DNA of 35,502 bases from Candidatus Bathyarchaeota archaeon (GTDB lineage Archaea > Thermoproteota > Bathyarchaeia > 40CM-2-53-6): the NCBI GenBank assembly GCA_005888745.1, contig VBBS01000046.1, positions 2,044 to 37,545 of the forward strand, in the 5' to 3' direction. Shown here one piece after another: positions 8,858-16,492 of the stretch. Numbering within the stretch: the first letter of the stretch is position 1; every line of letters starts with the position of its first letter. The position numbers were made by a program, and so were the translations under genes. The notes under the pieces are model-generated. The model was not told where the DNA came from. It made no database searches and worked only from the letters and a program-made list of their open reading frames with translations.

Positions 8858-8956
8858 GGGCTCGTCGTCTAAGACGCCTTTGAAGCGTCGGCGAAGCCTG
8901 GTTAGGACGTCGCCCTGACACGGCGAAGGTCGCCGGTTCAAATCCGGCCGAGCCCA
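8858..8956 (+). tRNA. tRNA-Val (anticodon GAC) with D-loop intron
   Basis: Acceptor GGGCTCG (8858-8864) pairs with CGAGCCC (8949-8955), discriminator A, no encoded CCA. The anticodon arm TCGCC-CTGACAC-GGCGA gives GAC, and the T-arm is GCCGG-TTCAAAT-CCGGC. The D-loop is split between A14 and G15 by 24 nt (8872-8895) that contain a perfect hairpin GACGC/GCGTC. Removing it restores the usual 'GTCTAGCCTGGTTAGGAC' and a 75-nt tRNA. The anticodon loop itself is uninterrupted. Confidence 0.93.
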
Positions 8957-8967
8957 CTTGAATCTGC

Positions 8968-8994
8968 CCACCCTTTCGAGGGTGGCCTATTTTC
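8968..8994 (+). terminator. Hairpin terminator after tRNA-Val
   Basis: CCACCCT (8968-8974) pairs perfectly with AGGGTGG (8979-8985) around a TTCG tetraloop and is followed by CCTATTTTCC. It stands 12 nt after the tRNA and looks like a factor-independent terminator or a 3'-processing barrier. Confidence 0.6.
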
Positions 8995-9472
8995 CTGATT
9001 CGTAGAGTCCCTGACGGGGTGCTAGGGAGGCGGGTTTTCTTCTTTTTGGTTTCTCGACTTCTCTTTGAGATGCCTGCCGGAGGTTTCTGGAGTAGTTTCT
9101 CTCTTGGGTAGCGGTTCTTCCTGTGCAGACGACTATGTTTCCCAATGTTCCTGACGAACCATCTGAGGTCTCCTCTCCTCGCTAGTTCGAGTTGATAGTG
9201 GACGCTCGGCTTGCCGTCTGGCACTCGCGCGCCCAGGAGGCATTCTACCCCGAAATCGCTCACTCTTTGTGCAGTAGTTTGCAGGGAGGGTCCATTGGCA
9301 CACTATGAATTACAAGTCGTGAGAGTTTTCTTGCTGTGCGTCAAAACGACCTGACCCTCAGCGTCGAAGAGCCCGGCAAGATAGGAACAGAATAGAATCT
9401 TCGATAACATCGACACGTTCCGTCTCTAGGTGCCAAATCTCAAATGTTGTTTGCTGAGCCACCTAACCAAGG

Positions 9473-9609
9473 TTCGGGAGCATACCGCCAGTCTCAGCCT
9501 CGGCTTCCAGAGGTTTGGTTGCCTCTAGATAGGTGCTTGAAGCAAGGCCGAAGAGACTGGAGACAACACTACTGGCGGTCCATGAGCTCGGGGTTGGTCG
9601 AGTGGAACC
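9473..9609. ncRNA. Putative structured RNA with long closing stem
   Basis: ACCGCCAGT (9484-9492) is the exact complement of ACTGGCGGT (9571-9579). The stem continues outward through GAGCAT/ATG-a-GCTC and GGTTC/GAACC. Inside, CCAGTCTC (9488-9495) can instead pair with GAGACTGG (9553-9560), so two closing helices compete for the same bases. Further helices are TCGGC/GCCGA, GCTTC/GAAGC and AGAGG/CCTCT. The open frame crossing it has no coding look. Either strand could be the transcript. It lies 58 bp before copy 1 of the ~370-nt repeat and may belong to the same transcript. No known RNA family is recognised. Confidence 0.45.
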
Positions 9610-9666
9610 AAATTCCATTTCTCGGGTCTACGCAGCCATGTTCTTGTCGATATCGGCACTGTCAAC

Positions 9667-10042
9667 TCTTCGGTTATTGGTTCGCTGTGGTAGCTTCAGT
9701 CCTCTCTAACAGTTATGTTTCAGGAATTACTCAGTATAGGTTGGGCGATCGTCGTATGAGTCTGTCACGTTGGGATGAGGGGAGTGACTCCGACCACGTG
9801 ACTGGTCTGAAACGGGATATCTGGTTGGTTGGCCACTGTAAAATCCCTGCCTGGCAACGGGCCAAGCTACCGCGCTATGGGCGTGAGGGGGCGGTTGAGG
9901 TTCGACCGTTCCCTGCCAAGAAGAGACTACGTGTCTCTGAGGGCGCAAGGGCTGTCAGGTGAAGCAATGAAGGGGAACCCGACAACGACTGTAATCCCCC
10001 AGAGTCGATGAGAGCAAGCCGAGTCCTCGAACAAACCGAAGA
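9667..10042 (+). ncRNA. Copy 1 of a ~370-nt repeat with complementary ends (putative ncRNA)
   Basis: This segment is repeated, roughly 80% alike in the 3' two thirds, at 25564-25931. Its first nine bases TCTTCGGTT are the exact reverse complement of its last nine, AACCGAAGA, as expected for an RNA closed by a terminal helix (or a short element with inverted ends). Internal hairpins shared by both copies include CGGTTGA/TCGACCG and GAGAC/GTCTC. Well conserved blocks are AGGGGGCGGTTGAGGTTCG and GGTGAAGCAATGAAGGGGAA. I do not see the RNase P CR-I/CR-V motifs nor the SRP S-domain tetraloop region. Strand is assigned from the direction shared by both copies and is arbitrary. Confidence 0.5.
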
Positions 10043-10308
10043 CTCAGCAGAATCACAGAACCTAGATATCCTATGAGCCACCAGAAATCTTCATTCGTCA
10101 ATATGGTCTCGTCGACAACGGGAATATTTGTCGTTGGTCTCTCATCGGTGGTTCCATTCTTGGCTGTTATTGTGTAGACGAAGGAGAAACTATTCTCAAC
10201 GAAAACACTCTGCAGGACTAGAAAACAATCCTTGTGCAACGCAGTGGGTCAGGAACTTGTGATTTTCCAATCTGGCGAGCGAAGTTTACTCGGGGTCCGG
10301 GCTCAACT

Positions 10309-10476
10309 TCAATGACTAGACGTGGCTGGAGCACTTTGACTATTTTCGTATTCCAGTCGTTTCACGTAGGGGTCGTTTGGACCTAGTATGAACCCGTCTG
10401 TGTCGCAGATGAATATCTTCATCCGGCCGTTCCAGTGCATCGTGCGGTTGCAGCGCGGACACGCAACCTGGGTCAA
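10309..10476 (-). CDS. Small zinc-ribbon protein
   Basis: A 55-aa frame from a TTG at 10476 (an in-frame stop lies two codons upstream, and the next ATG would cut off the CPRC motif). It reads 'LTQVACPRCNRTMHWNGRMK' then 'IFICDTDGFILGPNDPYVKR'. CPRC plus a later Cys, with a nearby His, suggest a single zinc site of the ribbon type. It follows the L37e gene in the same direction with a 57-bp gap, so it may share its transcript. Function unknown; it may be a nucleic-acid or ribosome-associated ribbon. Confidence 0.5.
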   Translation of the reverse strand: MTQVACPRCNRTMHWNGRMKIFICDTDGFILGPNDPYVKRLEYENSQSAPATSSH

Positions 10477-10533
10477 AGGCTAAGCTACGACCTTGCCTAT
10501 ACTCAATAGAGATGTTAAGGAAAACCGCCGTTT

Positions 10534-10725
10534 CTAAACGATTCTTGTCCGGTTAATCTTCTTGTTCTGCCAAGAGTAGCGTCGAAGCTTGGTGATCTCG
10601 CCGAAGCCACATGCAGCGCAACGTTTCTTTCGAACATGGTAGGCGTGTCGGCCACATCTCCGGCATCTGATGTGAGTTCCCTTTCCGCCAGCTTTTCCTA
10701 GAGATGTGGTTCCTTTGCTGCCCAT
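10534..10725 (-). CDS. rpl37e: Ribosomal protein L37e
   Basis: 63 aa, full length for archaeal/eukaryotic L37e (eL37) of the large ribosomal subunit. The family signature is complete: '[20 protein letters not shown]' at the N-terminus, the zinc motif CRRC (residues 20-23) and CAAC (35-38), then the basic tail '[10 protein letters not shown]'. It binds 23S rRNA through the zinc ribbon. In many archaea it follows an Lsm gene; here it stands alone with its own TATA-like box. Confidence 0.95.
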   Translation of the reverse strand: MGSKGTTSLGKAGGKGTHIRCRRCGRHAYHVRKKRCAACGFGEITKLRRYSWQNKKINRTRIV

Positions 10726-10758
10726 CTATGGCTCTTCGCGGAAGCTTAGTGCGTTGAA

Positions 10759-10766
10759 AGATAAAC
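10759..10766 (-). promoter_or_regulatory. TATA-like box of L37e
   Basis: Minus strand GTTTATCT lies 34-41 nt before the L37e ATG, a reasonable distance for a leaderless or short-leader archaeal transcript. Confidence 0.4.
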
Positions 10767-10782
10767 GTTGCATTTCATTAAG

Positions 10783-11901
10783 TCAAGCGGAGAGATATGA
10801 CATCAGCTCTCTGAGCACGTTATCGACTTCGCCTGTCGTCTTCGAATCGTCGTTTGTAGGCGCATCCTGCAGGTCTCTCGGAGATTCCTCTCCCGAGAGG
10901 TTGTGGAACTCTCTGGACCAAGGTTCCGGGATTACATTGTCCAGTTTCAACTCTGCAAGAGCCGCGAATGCGATCGTCCAGACCCTTGGGACGTTGGCAA
11001 GAGTGTATCCGCCTCCACCAAACAGCAAGAGTCGGCCTTCGCACAGTTCGTGAGCGAGTGAGTGCATCTCGGAAACAACTTCCCGGTACATGTTTGTGGT
11101 AAGTCGAAGATGTGCGAGGCGATCCTCCGCGTGGCCATCTGCGCCACACTGGACGAGAATGATTTCAGGTCGAAATTTTCTTACAACGTCTGGAACAAGC
11201 TTGTGAAACGCTTTCAGGTAAGCTTGGTCTCCTGTGCCGGGCAGGAGCGGGATGTTTAGCTTGAGCCCCTTCGCCTCATTCTCTCCGATCTCATCTGAGA
11301 ATCCGGTTCCAGGGAAGATATATTTTCCACTTTCATGGAAGTCTATGTCTAACACTGAGGAATCATTGTAGAACCCGTACATTACACCATCACCATGGTG
11401 AGCGTCGATGTCCAAGTAGACTAGTCTCTTGATCTTGTACTTCGTTTTCAAGTAGTTGATGCTGATCGCTGCATCGTTGAAGATGCAGAATCCTGAGGCT
11501 CGGTCGGGATGTGCGTGGTGCAACCCTCCAGACGGGTTGAAGGCATGATCGAATTTTCCCTTCATTATGGCATCGCATCCCTCTAGGGACGCGCCGATGA
11601 CCAGACTGGTGGCTTCGAAGCACCCTTTGAAAGCAGGAGTATCGCCTGCATCCAAGAGTCCTGAACCTCTCTCACTATACTTCTGAACCAAGCGAACGTA
11701 CTGTTTTTCATGGAAGAGAAGAATTTCTTCCTCAGAAGCTACGCGGGGCGTTGTGATCTTGACGGTGTCTCCGTTGAGCAATCGTTTCGATTGGATAAGG
11801 TCATGGGTTAGCTTGACTCTTATTGGACGGAGAGGGTGCAGGGGTCCGAGGTTGTAATCTAGAAACCTCTCGGAGTAGACAAGAGTCGTTTTGCCTCCCA
11901 A
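10783..11901 (-). CDS. HDAC/AcuC-family deacetylase
   Basis: 372 aa, zinc-dependent deacetylase of the histone deacetylase/acetoin utilization/acetylpolyamine amidohydrolase superfamily. The catalytic machinery is intact: HH pair at about H128-H129 (GGLHHAHPD), zinc ligands D166 and H168 in DIDAHHGDG, D255 in GADGH, and the transition-state Tyr in GGGGYT (about Y299). Possible substrates are acetyl-lysine on chromatin or metabolic proteins, or acetylated small amines. It begins 20 bp after the aldehyde dehydrogenase stop on the same strand, so the two probably form an operon. The last ~35 residues are acidic and low in complexity. Confidence 0.9.
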   Translation of the reverse strand: MGGKTTLVYSERFLDYNLGPLHPLRPIRVKLTHDLIQSKRLLNGDTVKITTPRVASEEEILLFHEKQYVRLVQKYSERGSGLLDAGDTPAFKGCFEATSLVIGASLEGCDAIMKGKFDHAFNPSGGLHHAHPDRASGFCIFNDAAISINYLKTKYKIKRLVYLDIDAHHGDGVMYGFYNDSSVLDIDFHESGKYIFPGTGFSDEIGENEAKGLKLNIPLLPGTGDQAYLKAFHKLVPDVVRKFRPEIILVQCGADGHAEDRLAHLRLTTNMYREVVSEMHSLAHELCEGRLLLFGGGGYTLANVPRVWTIAFAALAELKLDNVIPEPWSREFHNLSGEESPRDLQDAPTNDDSKTTGEVDNVLRELMSYLSA

Positions 11902-11921
11902 GAAGCGTCCCTAGTTGCCTG

Positions 11922-13334
11922 TTATTCTACGTGGGCGTGGGCTAGCGGGGACTTTTCGTATAGCCGGACCGACTTAATGTTCGCGAATTCCAGCATTCCG
12001 TATCTTGAGAGTTCACGACCAATCCCGCTATGCCGGACGCCGCCGAACGGCATCCGAGGGTCCGAGACAACAACATTGTTGACAGTCACTAGGCCGGCGG
12101 AGATTTCTCTCGCCACCTTCTCAGCTCGCCTGGTGTCAGTGCCCCAAACACTTGCTCCAAGGCCAAACTCGCTCTTATTGGCTAGTCGTATCGCTTCATT
12201 TTCGTCTTTGACCCGCATGACTGGTGCGGCGGGTCCGAACGTTTCTTCCTTCATAATCCTCATTTTCGGTGTAGTATTTGTGAGGATGGTGGGAGCGTAG
12301 AACGATCCTTTGCGCCTGAGTCTTTCGCCACCGAGCTCCAGTTTGGCTCCCTGTCTGACTGAGTCTTTGACCTGCCCGTCCAGTGTCTTGAGGGCGTCTT
12401 CCCTGACCATGGGTCCGATGTCTGTCTCGGGACTAAGAGGGTCTCCTACTCTCAATGACTTTGTTTTCTTTACGAATTTCTCCAGGAACTCGTCCAGAAC
12501 CTTCTTGACGACAAAGATTCTCTTGGTGGCGATACAGCTCTGGCCGTTATTGATGAAACGGCCCGCGACCGCGCCGCTTGAGGCAGCCTCAACGTCTGCG
12601 TCATCAAGAACTATGAAAGGGTCGCTACCTCCGAGTTCAAGGACGAATTTCTTCAGTTGAGTGCTCGCGGATTGAGCTACCATTCGTCCGGCATTCACAC
12701 TACCAGTGAAAGAGATGGCGACGGTATCTGACTCGATCAGATGGTTGGCTACCTGAGCGCTTCCGAGAACTATGCTGAAGCATCCCGGTATCATCCCGGT
12801 TGACTCGAAGGCATTCTGGAGAGCCAGCCCTGACTGGGGGGTTACGCTTGAGGGCTTGAAGACGGTCGTGTTGCCTACCATTAAAGAAGGTGCTGCGAAC
12901 CGGATGCACTGCCACAACGGAAAGTTCCAGGGCATGATAGAGCCGATGACGCCAAGCGGTTCAAATGATATGTAGCTGTCGGTAGCGTCTGTCTTTATGA
13001 TCTCAGGGTTCAGAAACTTCGGGCCATTCTCAGAATAGTACTCCAGCGCCCACGCGCATTTTGCAACTTCTGGTAACGACTCTTTGATAGGTTTTCCCAT
13101 TTCCTGGGTGATAATTCTGGCCAGCTTCTCTTTCTGGGCCCGAAGAGTCTTCGCTGTCCTCTCCAGATAGATTGCACGCTTTGCAGGCGAGAGCTGGCGC
13201 CATTTCTCAAACGCCTTCTTTCCTTTCGTAACCGCCTTGTCAACATCAGCTTTCGTGGACGATCTGTATCGTTTGAGGATCCTACCTGTGGCAGGGTTGA
13301 CCGTCTCGAACCAGGTTGGCTGTCTACTGATCAT
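11922..13334 (-). CDS. NAD(P)-dependent aldehyde dehydrogenase (succinate-semialdehyde dehydrogenase-like)
   Basis: 470 aa, full-length ALDH. Motifs: MPWNFP (134-139), FKPSSVTPQS (159-168), FTGSVNAGR (209-217), the general base E233 in LELGG, the nucleophile C267 in NNGQSC, and EETFGP near the C-terminus. The N-terminus 'ETVNPATGRILKRY' and the overall pattern fit the succinate-semialdehyde dehydrogenase branch, but the aldehyde cannot be fixed from motifs. GGGAG lies seven bases before the ATG. Downstream on the same strand, after 20 bp, is the HDAC-like deacetylase. A plausible joint role is in acetylated amine or amino-aldehyde metabolism; this is inference. Confidence 0.9.
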   Translation of the reverse strand: MISRQPTWFETVNPATGRILKRYRSSTKADVDKAVTKGKKAFEKWRQLSPAKRAIYLERTAKTLRAQKEKLARIITQEMGKPIKESLPEVAKCAWALEYYSENGPKFLNPEIIKTDATDSYISFEPLGVIGSIMPWNFPLWQCIRFAAPSLMVGNTTVFKPSSVTPQSGLALQNAFESTGMIPGCFSIVLGSAQVANHLIESDTVAISFTGSVNAGRMVAQSASTQLKKFVLELGGSDPFIVLDDADVEAASSGAVAGRFINNGQSCIATKRIFVVKKVLDEFLEKFVKKTKSLRVGDPLSPETDIGPMVREDALKTLDGQVKDSVRQGAKLELGGERLRRKGSFYAPTILTNTTPKMRIMKEETFGPAAPVMRVKDENEAIRLANKSEFGLGASVWGTDTRRAEKVAREISAGLVTVNNVVVSDPRMPFGGVRHSGIGRELSRYGMLEFANIKSVRLYEKSPLAHAHVE

Positions 13335-13372
13335 AGGATTCTCCCGAGTGGTCTAGGCTGGTTTTGTGGGCA

Positions 13373-13380
13373 CCTATAAG
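13373..13380 (-). promoter_or_regulatory. TATA-like box of the aldehyde dehydrogenase gene
   Basis: Minus strand CTTATAGG lies 39-46 nt before the ATG, in the 65-bp gap between the gene and tRNA-Ala. Confidence 0.4.
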
Positions 13381-13399
13381 ACCAGCTAAAAGTGTTTGG

Positions 13400-13538
13400 T
13401 GGACCGGGCGGGATTTGAACCCGCGGCCCTACGGAGCAGTGTTAGTGCCTTCCCGCATTCAGGGTCGAGGATGACCTGCCAAGCGGGCGATCTTCGGCCA
13501 GCCCTAACGCGCTGTGTACCAGGCTGATCTACCGGCCC
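13400..13538 (-). tRNA. tRNA-Ala (anticodon GGC) with three introns
   Basis: Acceptor GGGCCGG (13532-13538) pairs with CCGGTCC (13401-13407), including G3:U70, the alanine identity pair. Discriminator A and an encoded CCA (13397-13399) follow. The anticodon stem is CCCGC/GCGGG and the T-arm GCGGG-TTCAAAT-CCCGC. Three insertions interrupt it: 24 nt in the D-arm after A21 (13493-13516), 19 nt at the canonical site after base 37 (13458-13476), and 22 nt in the variable region after base 44 (13429-13450). Removing all three gives a regular 74-nt tRNA with loop TTGGCAT. The D-arm and variable sites match those in tRNA-Thr. Confidence 0.94.
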
Positions 13539-13564
13539 ACGGAGACCGCGAAACCTAAGACCCA

Positions 13565-13572
13565 CTATTAAA
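13565..13572 (-). promoter_or_regulatory. TATA-like box of tRNA-Ala
   Basis: Minus strand TTTAATAG lies 27-34 nt before the first base of tRNA-Ala. Confidence 0.55.
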
Positions 13573-13604
13573 TTGGTTCTGTCGAATGGTGTTGCGAAAG
13601 AGAG

Positions 13605-14555
13605 CTAAGACTGTGAGACCACATAGTCCGCAAAGACCGCGTCCAATACTGCTAACCCTCCAGCCTTGAAGACAGTAATTTCATTTTCTCCTCTCTCTAT
13701 AAGGCTTGGATTGAGAAGTAACTCGCCCAGCTCGGCTCTAATATGCGATTTCGTGATCGCCTTTCTCTTGAGTGGGATCATGATGTCTCCATATGTTGCG
13801 ACAGCCTGTTCTCGAGAATCAACGACAAGAATGGATCGTTTCACAAGAGTTGTGTCCATCTCTCGTGAGCTTGGAAGACTGGCTCCTATTGCATTGACAT
13901 GGCTCCTGGGAGCCACCCTATTGCCCCTGAATAGTGGATTACGAGAGCTGGTAGCTAAGACGAGAAGGTCAGATCTTCGAGCCACTTCTTCAGCTGAATC
14001 GGTAGCAGTTACACGTACCGCCGTGTTCTTGAATGCCATTCTCACGAACCTCTTGCGATGGGCTTTTGATCGTGAATAGACTCGGACCTGTGAAACACTT
14101 CTCACTTCCAACATCGCTGGGAGATGGGCTTGAGCTTGTTTTCCGGTTCCGATGACTCCTAAGGAATCTGTCTGTTTGGAGGCCAGAATGTCGGTAGCTA
14201 ACCCCGAGCTGGCTGCGGTCCTAATCGCGGTCAAGTTATTACCGGCAATGTGGGCCAGCTCGGACCCGGTTTTGGAATCGAAGACGTAGATTGTAGCAGA
14301 TGTCGAGGGAAGAGAACTGTTGCGGTTTCTAGGAGTTACGGTGACCACCTTCACGGATACCGTCCCGAGGCCGGATACATGGGCCGGCATGAAATAGAAA
14401 GAAGCGCCAGTTGGAACTGTGAACCATGTCCGGAGCGGTTCAAGCACCGTTTTCTTTGCTCGCAGAATGTAGGCTCTGCGTGCAAGCTGGATCGATTTCT
14501 GGACTGTCAGAGTCCTACCTACTTGTTCTTCGTTGATCGATAGGACGGACTTCAC
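13605..14555 (-). CDS. Ornithine cyclodeaminase / mu-crystallin family protein
   Basis: 316 aa, full length for the family of NAD(P)-dependent enzymes that includes ornithine cyclodeaminase, archaeal alanine dehydrogenase and ketimine reductases. Landmarks: SFYFMPAHV, KVVTVTPRN (substrate binding), NLTAIRTAASSGLA, the nucleotide-binding turn VIGTGKQAQAHL, NAIGASLPSSREMD, VVDSREQA, AELGELL and FKAGGLAVLDA. Typical OCD proteins have FKSxG at the last site. The exact reaction (alanine, ornithine or an imine substrate) cannot be told from sequence alone. The gene stands alone upstream of tRNA-Ala on the same strand. Confidence 0.88.
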   Translation of the reverse strand: MKSVLSINEEQVGRTLTVQKSIQLARRAYILRAKKTVLEPLRTWFTVPTGASFYFMPAHVSGLGTVSVKVVTVTPRNRNSSLPSTSATIYVFDSKTGSELAHIAGNNLTAIRTAASSGLATDILASKQTDSLGVIGTGKQAQAHLPAMLEVRSVSQVRVYSRSKAHRKRFVRMAFKNTAVRVTATDSAEEVARRSDLLVLATSSRNPLFRGNRVAPRSHVNAIGASLPSSREMDTTLVKRSILVVDSREQAVATYGDIMIPLKRKAITKSHIRAELGELLLNPSLIERGENEITVFKAGGLAVLDAVFADYVVSQS

Positions 14556-14763
14556 GAAGACAGAAGTTCTCTCGGCAGCTTAACAGGGTTCCTAGTCGAA
14601 TCCCCCTATTTCGCTCAATTGCCAATCATGAACGACTAGGGCCGTACGATGGGAACATTTTACCTATCTCTCACCTTGACCGACCGTCAAGGGCTGGATA
14701 TCCTTGCCCTCTCAGGACCCATTGGTCACGCCGGTCGATGTGGACGTTCTTCGCCAGGTGAAC

Positions 14764-15393
14764 ATGTCCTTGACTCGAAATCTGGATTTCTGTCAGTCTG
14801 GGGAAGGAAGTCAGGCCTGGAGCGAGGTCTTAGGCTTGCGCGAGGATTTCAAGTCGCACTTATCTTGGGTTATGGGTCTGGGTCATCTTTCAGAGACTTT
14901 CTCTCGTCATGCGATTCCGAACTATCTTGTTCGGGTTCTTCATCCCTTGTCGCAGAGTCTTCGTGTGAATCTTCTCCTGGGCATGTTGCCGGACTGTTTC
15001 TTGGAGGTGCGAGCGTTGACGGAGCAGCTAGCTCGGGCGTTTCAGGCTGATCTCAAGTTCTCGAAAGAGGCTTCGTTTACCAGCAAGCTCTCGCGGTTGG
15101 ATGTTCGGGAGCCGAGTCTCTACAAGCTGACTGGCGAAACAGATACGAGCGTTCTTCCTGTACTCTCGGAGCTGGGTCATGGATGGGTTCGGATGGACCA
15201 GCCCTTGACTGGTATGGGCGCTTCCCTGCCTGTCTCAGCCGCGTCGGCCACGTATAGTTCGCGGGATATTCCTGAGCTTTTGAGACTTACGTCTGCCGTG
15301 AAGCGGTTCCGGGAGTTGTTATCTAAGACAATGAGCCAGTGGTCGTCCAAACTGGATAGGAAGGACTCGCCTCCAGTTTCTAAAGGGTCTTGA
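14764..15393 (+). CDS. Hypothetical protein upstream of radA
   Basis: About 209 aa from the ATG at 14764, which has AGGTG five bases before it; the frame stays open to a TTG at 14704 (229 aa). The translation is mostly helical and soluble, with no signal or transmembrane segment. A central stretch 'HPLSQSLRVNLLLGMLPDCF' followed by 'LEVRALTEQLARAFQADL' forms strongly amphipathic helices. No catalytic or metal motif is visible and I do not recognise the family. It ends 106 bp before radA on the same strand. Confidence 0.65.
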   Translation: MSLTRNLDFCQSGEGSQAWSEVLGLREDFKSHLSWVMGLGHLSETFSRHAIPNYLVRVLHPLSQSLRVNLLLGMLPDCFLEVRALTEQLARAFQADLKFSKEASFTSKLSRLDVREPSLYKLTGETDTSVLPVLSELGHGWVRMDQPLTGMGASLPVSAASATYSSRDIPELLRLTSAVKRFRELLSKTMSQWSSKLDRKDSPPVSKGS

Positions 15394-15499
15394 GACGAAC
15401 ACGGTTTTGATAGGCTGAGAGCCTACTGATCAGCAGGAATACTTTCACCCCTCACTGTGAGAGATAAGGGAACCGCGCGCCAAGCCACGCAGATGTGTA

Positions 15500-16471
15500 A
15501 TGACCGCTGAAGTGTTAGATATTCAAGACCTAGACGGCGTCGGGCCGGTTACGGCGAATAAGCTCCGCGAGGCAGGATATGATTCTATCTCGGCCCTCGC
15601 AATCGCCCCTATCCGTGAGCTTGTCGAAAAAGCCGGTCTCGAGAGTAGCGTTGCTCACAAGATCAGTAAAGCTGCTCGCGAAACCATCCAGACGGATTTT
15701 GTTACTGCTAAACAGTTGTGGGAGCGTCGCAAGACTCTGCTCCGGCTCAGTTTCGGATCGAGCAACCTCGACACGTTGTTGGGTGGTGGGCTTGAGACGC
15801 AGGCCATCACCGAGTTTGTCGGTGAATTTGGTGCAGGGAAATCGCAGATCTCTATGAAATTGAGTATTCAGACTCAGCTTCCCGCGGCAGAGGGCGGACT
15901 GGAGGGAAAAGTCCTCTTCATCGATACTGAGGGTACCTTCGCGGCCCAACGAGTATTCCAGATGGCCCAGGCTAGCGGGCAGGATGCTGACAAGATTCTT
16001 GATGGCATCATCTACAGTCGCGTTTACAATAGTGACCATCAGATATTGACTGTTGATCACGCTTTCAAGATCTGCAAGGAAGAGAACGTCAAACTGCTTG
16101 TTGTCGATTCTATTCTCTCACACTTCCGCGGCGAATATATTGGTCGAGAGTCTCTTAGCGAGCGACAGCAGCGTTTGAACAGTCATCTCCACAAGCTCCT
16201 CCGGATAGCTCAAGCCCTCAACCTTGCGGTCGTTGTGACCAATCAGGTGCAGGCAAATCCGCAAGCTTTCTTCGGCGACCCTATGCGTCCTGCTGGTGGG
16301 AATATCATGGCGCACGCATCAACCCATCGTATCATGCTCAAAAAGTCCAGTCAGGGACTGCGCGTTGCCAAGGTCATAGACTCGCCCTATCTGCCAGAAT
16401 CCGAGACATACTTCCGCATCACCGAGAAGGGTGTGGAAGACGCTGTCGCCCGCAACAAACGCGACGAATAG
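15500..16471 (+). CDS. radA: DNA repair and recombination protein RadA
   Basis: 323 aa, full-length archaeal RecA/Rad51 recombinase, which forms filaments on single-stranded DNA and drives strand exchange. The N-terminal helix-hairpin-helix domain (LDGVGPVTANKLREAGYDSI, residues 11-30) is present. The ATPase core has Walker A GEFGAGKSQ (about 108-116), IDTEGTF (141-147), Walker B LLVVDS with D203, and the L2-like region PMRPAGGNIMAHAST. The ATG is the first in frame. A truncated-P-loop paralogue begins about 20 bp downstream, so the two are likely one transcript. Confidence 0.96.
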   Translation: MTAEVLDIQDLDGVGPVTANKLREAGYDSISALAIAPIRELVEKAGLESSVAHKISKAARETIQTDFVTAKQLWERRKTLLRLSFGSSNLDTLLGGGLETQAITEFVGEFGAGKSQISMKLSIQTQLPAAEGGLEGKVLFIDTEGTFAAQRVFQMAQASGQDADKILDGIIYSRVYNSDHQILTVDHAFKICKEENVKLLVVDSILSHFRGEYIGRESLSERQQRLNSHLHKLLRIAQALNLAVVVTNQVQANPQAFFGDPMRPAGGNIMAHASTHRIMLKKSSQGLRVAKVIDSPYLPESETYFRITEKGVEDAVARNKRDE

Positions 16472-16492
16472 GACCCTTACAATGAGCCGATC

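Larger units (their letters stand above)
8844..9263 (-). pseudogene. Possible coding remnant opposite tRNA-Val
   Basis: The first ~75 codons from a GTG at 9263 look genuinely coding: 'VPDGKPSVHYQLELARRG', 'DLRWFVRNIGKHSRLHRKNR', then a lysine-rich run. The frame has no proper start region (an in-frame stop lies near 9300) and its last third is only the antisense of the terminator and of tRNA-Val. I read it as a broken, basic, possibly nucleic-acid-binding protein. A homing endonuclease remnant is conceivable, given the intact one beside tRNA-Arg 1 kb away, but no LAGLIDADG motif is visible. Confidence 0.3.

Noticed and set aside
9444-9962. 172-codon plus-strand frame
   Set aside because: It crosses the long hairpin and repeat copy 1, lacks a ribosome binding site, and the corresponding frame in copy 2 is broken differently; conservation is at the nucleotide level.
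9667-10042. RNase P RNA or SRP RNA as identity of the ~370-nt repeat
   Set aside because: The CR-I/CR-V motifs of RNase P and the conserved SRP S-domain loop are not visible, and two diverged copies would be unusual for either.
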